DNA of 64,000 bases from Streptomyces akebiae (GTDB taxonomy: Bacteria > Actinomycetota > Actinomycetes > Streptomycetales > Streptomycetaceae), in contig NZ_CP080647.1 in NCBI RefSeq assembly GCF_019599145.1, positions 9,486,001-9,550,000 of the forward strand, given 5' to 3'. The translations under genes were made by a program, and so were the position numbers. How positions within the stretch are numbered: the first letter of the stretch is position 1; each line of letters begins with the position of its first letter. Under the pieces are notes generated by a model that made no database searches, was not told the origin of the DNA, and saw only the letters and a program-made list of their open reading frames with translations. Positions 59,871-64,000 of this stretch are shown piece by piece.

Positions 59871-60547
59871 CGCCGGCCGGGGCCGAAGCGGCGCCTCGCG
59901 TGCTCGTGGTCGACGACCAGACCCTGATCCGGACCGGGTTCCGGCTGATCCTCACCGCCCGGGGCATCGAGGTGGTGGGCGAGGCCGCCGACGGCGCGGA
60001 AGCGGTGGCGATGGCCCGCGAACTGGAACCGGACGTCGTACTGATGGACATCCGGATGCCGAACATGGACGGCCTGGAGGCCACCCGACGCGTCCTGGCA
60101 GCGAACCCGGAGTGCCGGGTGCTCATGCTCACCACCTTCGACCTCGACCGCTATGTCTACGCCGCCCTGTCGATCGGCGCCAGCGGCTTCCTGCTGAAGG
60201 ACGTCACCCCCCAGCATCTCGCGGCGGCCGTACGCCTGGTCGACACCGGCGACGCGCTGCTGGCCCCCTCGATCACCCGACGACTGGTGGAACGCTTCGC
60301 CACGGAAGCCGCCGGACCGCCCGCCCCCTCCGCCGACCTCCAGGTCCTGACCCCGCGCGAACTGGAGGTCCTGACCCTCCTCGGCCGTGGCCTGTCCAAC
60401 ACCGAACTCGCGGCCGAACTCACCCTGAGCGAGGCCACCGTGAAGTCGCACGTGGCCCGCATCTTCGCCAAGCTCCATCTGCGCGACCGCGCCCAGGCAG
60501 TCGTGATCGCCTATGAGAAGGGGCTGGTCAGAGTCAGGGAGTCCTGA
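59867..60547 (+). CDS. LuxR/NarL-family response regulator
   Basis: A 226-residue regulator. The receiver domain has VLVVDDQTLIRTGFRLIL, Asp61 in VVLMDIRMPNMDG, Thr in MLTTFDLD and Lys in FLLKDVTPQHL. The LuxR-type DNA-binding domain is LTPRELEVLTLLGRGLSNTE followed by LSEATVKSHVARIFAKL. GTG 59867 overlaps the kinase stop. The pair is divergent from the ABC exporter genes, the likely target operon. Confidence 0.94.
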   Translation: MTPAGAEAAPRVLVVDDQTLIRTGFRLILTARGIEVVGEAADGAEAVAMARELEPDVVLMDIRMPNMDGLEATRRVLAANPECRVLMLTTFDLDRYVYAALSIGASGFLLKDVTPQHLAAAVRLVDTGDALLAPSITRRLVERFATEAAGPPAPSADLQVLTPRELEVLTLLGRGLSNTELAAELTLSEATVKSHVARIFAKLHLRDRAQAVVIAYEKGLVRVRES

Positions 60548-60564
60548 GGCGGCTGGCGGCGCCT

Positions 60565-60577
60565 GGTCCGCCGGACC
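60565..60577. terminator. Small hairpin between convergent genes
   Basis: GGTCC-GCC-GGACC is a 5-bp stem with a 3-base loop in the 63-base gap between the response regulator and the SWIM gene. It is short, so termination is only a possibility. Confidence 0.4.
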
Positions 60578-60610
60578 GACGGGCTCCCGGGCAGACCGTG
60601 GGCCCCGACC

Positions 60611-62728
60611 TCAGTGGGGCCGCCAGGTGGACTGGATCAGGGCGCGTTCGGTGCCGGTCAGGTAGATCGCGGTGGCGAGCCAGGCGCGGGCATAGTGGTC
60701 CGGGTCGGGGTCGGTGATGCGTCCGAAGACGTCGCGGGAGCGGCGGTCCGCCTCCGCGGTGAGCGCGGTCGCCAGGTCGGCACCCGCCCGGAACCCACTG
60801 CGCCGCAGGGCCGCTCCCCCTCCGTCGCGGTCGCCGTCGCGAGCCGGCTCGGCGACCGCGCGGCGCCCCCCGGAGACGGCGACCTCGACCAGTCGGCGCA
60901 GCCGCCACAACGGAGCCTCGGCGAGCGGGTCGGCCGGAACCCCGGCGGGGACGTCGACCGCGGGCAGGTCGTCCGACGGCGGGAAGTGCGCGCCCTGGAG
61001 ACGGTCGTAGCCCAGGTCGGCGTGTCCCTGCCACTCGTCGGGCAGCCGCAGGGTCGCCTCGGTGCCCGGCACCGGGCCGATCGCGAGCGGGCGCAGTGTG
61101 GCGGCACGGTCGGGGTCGAGGCGTCCGAGCACCCGTATCCGCAGACCGGTACGGGTGGCCAGCTGACGGAAGTTGGCGGTGTGGGCCAGGTCGGGGTGGC
61201 CGCCTGCCGGGGTCAGCCGGACGAGGAGACCGCCGTCGGCCGACTCCCTGGAGCCGGACACCTCGCGGGCGAACAACTGGTCGCCCGCCGCGCCGACGAC
61301 GACCAGGTCGCAGCCGATCAGTCTGCGTGCCTCCTGCTGCGCCTGCTCGGGGTCGGCGCCCGGACCGCCGGTGAGCCGCTCGGCGACCGCCTCCGCCAGG
61401 GGGCGTGCGAACAGGGCGGCGAGCGGGCCCGACGTCCAGGAGAGACCGGCGAGCGGCGTGGCCCGCACGCCCTTGCCGGAGCCGAGGCGGCCGTCCGGCG
61501 AGACCGTCGCACCGGAGATCAGCAGTCCGCCACGGGAGAGCCGGGCGTGGTCGAGGGTCCCGGAGCCGAGGGCGACCGTGGCCCGGGCGGCACCCCGGGC
61601 GCGGGCCGGACCGCCCGGCTTCACGTCGGCGATCGAGAACCAGTTCCCGTCGTCGGAGACGAGATGGGTCACGACACCGCCGTATCCCGTGGCAGAGATC
61701 ACCGGTTCCCGGCACACGCCGTGCACCCGCAGACCGCCGCCCGGCCGGTAGGCGCGCCGCGCCGTGCCGACGAGGGCGGGGTCGGGGTTCGCCGCCGCCA
61801 ACAGGCCGGTGGTGAGCAGTAGTTCGCGGACGTTGGCGACCAGGTCGGCCAGCCGGTGGCCGTCGTGCCGGGCCCGGGCCCCGCGCAGTCCGCGTACGAC
61901 CCGCAGGGCCGCCGCCTCGGCGCGGTGCAGTCCGGCCAGCCGGGCGGTGTGCGCGGCCCGCAGCAACTCCGCCTGCGGCACCGCCCCCGCCGCCGGGACC
62001 CCGGCGGCGAGCACCGCCGCGGTGGCCGCCCAGAGACCGGCCGCGGCGGCGACCTGTGCGGGGGTGGGGGGTTTGCCGCCGTCGCCCAGGTCTCCGGCCC
62101 TGCCGGCGGGGGCAGAGCCGTCAACGCTGCCGGTGGTGCCGGTGGTGCCGGTGGTGCCGGTGGTTCCGGTCTCGGTGGGTTCCGTCGCGTCGGCAGCGGT
62201 GGTGGCAGCGGCCCACGTCGTGCCGTCGGCGGGCGGGGCGGCCGGGGAGGACCCGTCGGGCTCGCGGGACGCGTCGGCTCCGACGGGAACGGGGCCGCCG
62301 CCCGCCGACGAGCCGGTCGCGCCCGTTGCTCGCGGGCCCCCGGCGGACGGGGCCTCGCCGGCGCTTCCGTGGAGGCCTGCCGTCGTGCCGGACGGCTCGT
62401 GCTCCGGCTCCGCCGTGGCCGCTGAGACGGCCTCGGCGTCGGCCACCGGGCAGGCGCTCAGGACCGCGGCGCGGTGCAGACAGCGGGGGGCGAGCAGGCA
62501 ACTGCACACCGCCCCCTCGGTGTCGGTCACCGCGCCCGAGGGGCCGGGCGTCAGCGTGACCTCGGCGTCCTCGCCGCACCGGACGCGCAGGGTGTCGCCG
62601 TCGACCGTGACGGGCAGGGCCGCGTACGTCTCGACCGCGGCGTCCAGTTTCTTGCGCAGCCGGGAGGTCAGGCTCTCGACGGCGGCGGCCACCACGTCGG
62701 GTGCCGCCGGGGGCAGTTCGGTGTTCAT
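60611..62728 (-). CDS. SWIM zinc-finger protein
   Basis: A 705-residue protein. Near residues 72-84 it has CSCLLAPRCLHRAAVL, a SWIM-type CxC...CxH zinc ligand set. A low-complexity region rich in Gly, Thr and Ala follows (about residues 115-220, including TGTTGTTGTTG). The rest, from about residue 225 on, contains LWAATAAVLAAGVPAAG, LHRAEAAALRVVRGLRGAR and ARLRVLGRLDPDRAATLRPL-like segments. In bacteria this protein family is encoded with MoxR ATPase and VWA proteins. Its start overlaps the VWA gene's stop (ATGA). The molecular role is unknown; DNA or protein binding is suspected. Confidence 0.85.
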   Translation of the reverse strand: MNTELPPAAPDVVAAAVESLTSRLRKKLDAAVETYAALPVTVDGDTLRVRCGEDAEVTLTPGPSGAVTDTEGAVCSCLLAPRCLHRAAVLSACPVADAEAVSAATAEPEHEPSGTTAGLHGSAGEAPSAGGPRATGATGSSAGGGPVPVGADASREPDGSSPAAPPADGTTWAAATTAADATEPTETGTTGTTGTTGTTGSVDGSAPAGRAGDLGDGGKPPTPAQVAAAAGLWAATAAVLAAGVPAAGAVPQAELLRAAHTARLAGLHRAEAAALRVVRGLRGARARHDGHRLADLVANVRELLLTTGLLAAANPDPALVGTARRAYRPGGGLRVHGVCREPVISATGYGGVVTHLVSDDGNWFSIADVKPGGPARARGAARATVALGSGTLDHARLSRGGLLISGATVSPDGRLGSGKGVRATPLAGLSWTSGPLAALFARPLAEAVAERLTGGPGADPEQAQQEARRLIGCDLVVVGAAGDQLFAREVSGSRESADGGLLVRLTPAGGHPDLAHTANFRQLATRTGLRIRVLGRLDPDRAATLRPLAIGPVPGTEATLRLPDEWQGHADLGYDRLQGAHFPPSDDLPAVDVPAGVPADPLAEAPLWRLRRLVEVAVSGGRRAVAEPARDGDRDGGGAALRRSGFRAGADLATALTAEADRRSRDVFGRITDPDPDHYARAWLATAIYLTGTERALIQSTWRPH
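62129..62164 (+). repeat. Nonanucleotide repeat (GCCGGTGGT)x4 in the SWIM gene
   Basis: Four perfect 9-base units encode, on the minus strand, a Thr-Thr-Gly run in the low-complexity region. Length variation would stay in frame. Confidence 0.85.
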
Positions 62729-63978
62729 CGGCTCTCTCCGCGGAGGCGGTCCCCCACCCAGCGGGCGAGGGCGAGGGGACTGAGGGCGGCGACCGGCATT
62801 CCGGCCGCGACGAGTTGCTGGGCGACGGGCACCGAGTAGCGGGGGGTGCCCGTGTCGTCCAGGGCGGCACAGCCCATCAGGTGCACCCCGGAACCCGCGA
62901 GGGCCCGGACCTCGCCCAGGAGCCCGCCCAGCGAGTGGCCCTCCTCGAAGTCGCTCACGACGACCACGAGGGTCCGGCTGGGCACGGTCACCAGGGAACG
63001 GGCGTGCGCGAGCCCCGCCGCGATGTGCGTGCCGCCGCCGACCCGGACCTCGAGCAGCAGCGACAACGGGTCGTCCACCCGGTCGGTCAGATCGATCACC
63101 TCGGTCGAGAACGCCAGGAAGTGCGTCGACAGCGTGGGCACGCCGCCCAGGACGGCCGCGGTCAGCGCCGACCAGATGACGGAGGCCTCCATCGACCCCG
63201 ACACGTCGACGACCAGGATCAGCCGCCAGTCCGCCTCCTTGCGGGACCGGGTACTGAACACCGGCCGCTCCGGCACGACGACGGTTCGGCCGTCCGCCGT
63301 ACGGTGGGTGCTCGCCAGGTTGGCCCGCAAGGTGCGCGGCAGGTCGAGCCGGCCACCGGGGCGACGGGTCGGTCGCGGGGTGGCCAGGCCGGTGAGCGCG
63401 GGGCGCATCCGGGTGGCGAGTTCCTTGGCCAGCTCGTCCACCAGCCGTCGTACCAGCGGGCGCAGCCTGGCCAGTTGCTGTTCGGGCATTCCTCCGGCGA
63501 GGTTCAGCACGGAGCTCAGCAGTTCGACAGACGGGCGGACGGCCTTGGGGTCCAACTCGGCCAGTACGTCCGTACGGCCTCGGTCGGCGGCCCGTGCCAG
63601 CACTTCCTCACGGACCTCGGCGCCGAACAGCGCGTCCAGCTCCTCGCCCCACTCCCGGGCCGTGGGGAAGGACGCCTCCTGGCCACCGCCCTGACCCGGG
63701 CCGCCCCGGCCGAGGTCCGAGGAGCCCTCGCCCCGGCCGGTGCCGTACAACTCGTCCAGCGCGTGCGCGTAACGCCGGGCGTTCTGCGGCAGCTTCTCGC
63801 TCTCCCGGCCGAGGAGCAGCCGCCAGCGGTCGGTGGGGGAGAGACGGAGGAGTGAGACGGACGCCTGACCGTCGATGGGGGCTCGGAGCGTCCCGTCGGT
63901 CGCGGGGGAGCCGGCCGCCGCAGGGGCGGTCGCCGTCCCGGCGGCCGAGACGCCGGTCAAGGCCTTCGGCCCGTCCAT
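62725..63978 (-). CDS. VWA-domain (MIDAS) protein
   Basis: A 417-residue protein or longer. The frame stays open upstream of ATG 63978 to the window edge, so the true start may lie outside. The N-terminal half is alpha-helical (LSPTDRWRLLLGRESEKLPQ). The C-terminal VWA domain has the MIDAS residues in LILVVDVSGSMEASV, GGGTHIAAGLAHA and VVVVSDFEEGHSLGG. Such proteins act with MoxR-type AAA ATPases as metal-dependent adaptors. The SWIM gene follows with a 4-base overlap; a MoxR gene would be expected just beyond base 64000. Confidence 0.88.
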   Translation of the reverse strand: MDGPKALTGVSAAGTATAPAAAGSPATDGTLRAPIDGQASVSLLRLSPTDRWRLLLGRESEKLPQNARRYAHALDELYGTGRGEGSSDLGRGGPGQGGGQEASFPTAREWGEELDALFGAEVREEVLARAADRGRTDVLAELDPKAVRPSVELLSSVLNLAGGMPEQQLARLRPLVRRLVDELAKELATRMRPALTGLATPRPTRRPGGRLDLPRTLRANLASTHRTADGRTVVVPERPVFSTRSRKEADWRLILVVDVSGSMEASVIWSALTAAVLGGVPTLSTHFLAFSTEVIDLTDRVDDPLSLLLEVRVGGGTHIAAGLAHARSLVTVPSRTLVVVVSDFEEGHSLGGLLGEVRALAGSGVHLMGCAALDDTGTPRYSVPVAQQLVAAGMPVAALSPLALARWVGDRLRGESR

Positions 63979-64000
63979 GGCATCGGGGCTCGGCGTGACG

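Noticed and set aside
1..64000. tRNA or rRNA genes
   Set aside because: No cloverleaf-like segments with a CCA-proximal TTCGA loop, nor rRNA signatures, were noticed. A covariance-model search would be decisive and could not be run.

Overview
The window is high-GC actinobacterial chromosome, almost certainly Streptomyces. The evidence is GC-rich third codon positions, many GTG starts, 4-base ATGA/GTGA gene overlaps, and families typical of the genus (TerD, PaaX, Rv1733c-like, SWIM/VWA, CUT2 sugar ABC systems, IS701/IS110/IS5 relics). No rRNA, tRNA, CRISPR array or prophage was seen.

Layout. (1) 1-16.9 kb is a chromosomal backbone: an anti-sigma-like ATPase (cut by the window edge), a small conserved protein, a PLP-dependent cysteine-synthase-fold enzyme, a DeoR regulator, a large membrane alpha/beta-hydrolase, a secreted tripeptidyl-aminopeptidase-like hydrolase, a beta-helix/AAA fusion, a Rv1733c-like membrane protein, a MOSC protein, a small proline/glutamine-rich protein, a double TerD protein, an HpnB-like glycosyltransferase, a glutamate-racemase-like protein and a membrane protein. 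(2) 16.97-44.15 kb is an island bounded by two inverted copies of one IS701-family element. The left copy is internally deleted and the right copy is full length. The island carries a myo-inositol (iol) catabolism regulon with two CUT2 ABC transporters, an MFS sugar porter, two Gfo/Idh/MocA dehydrogenases, two TIM-barrel isomerases, one intact and one decayed LacI regulator, and a stretch of pseudogenes and transposase relics. (3) 44.16-64 kb is backbone again: an O-antigen-ligase-like protein, Lnt, a NUDIX hydrolase, a kinase/aminotransferase fusion, a membrane protein, PaaX, an AidB-like acyl-CoA dehydrogenase, a tautomerase, an ABC exporter, a two-component system, and a SWIM/VWA pair.

How the island works (inference from families and layout). 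Substrate is imported by the SBP-permease-ATPase systems or the MFS porter and oxidised by the Gfo/Idh enzymes. IolD, IolB, IolC, the Cgl0158-type aldolase and IolA then take it to acetyl-CoA and C3 units. Four promoters share TTGACA boxes and a palindrome close to CTTAAAGCGCTTTAAG, which fits control by one LacI-family repressor (40643-41674). No canonical inosose dehydratase (iolE) was recognised.

The most notable structural observation is that the outer ends of the two IS copies are both flanked by CTAG. Joining the outer flanks at a single CTAG restores a plausible junction between two convergent backbone genes. The whole 27-kb inositol regulon therefore looks like a composite-transposon insertion.
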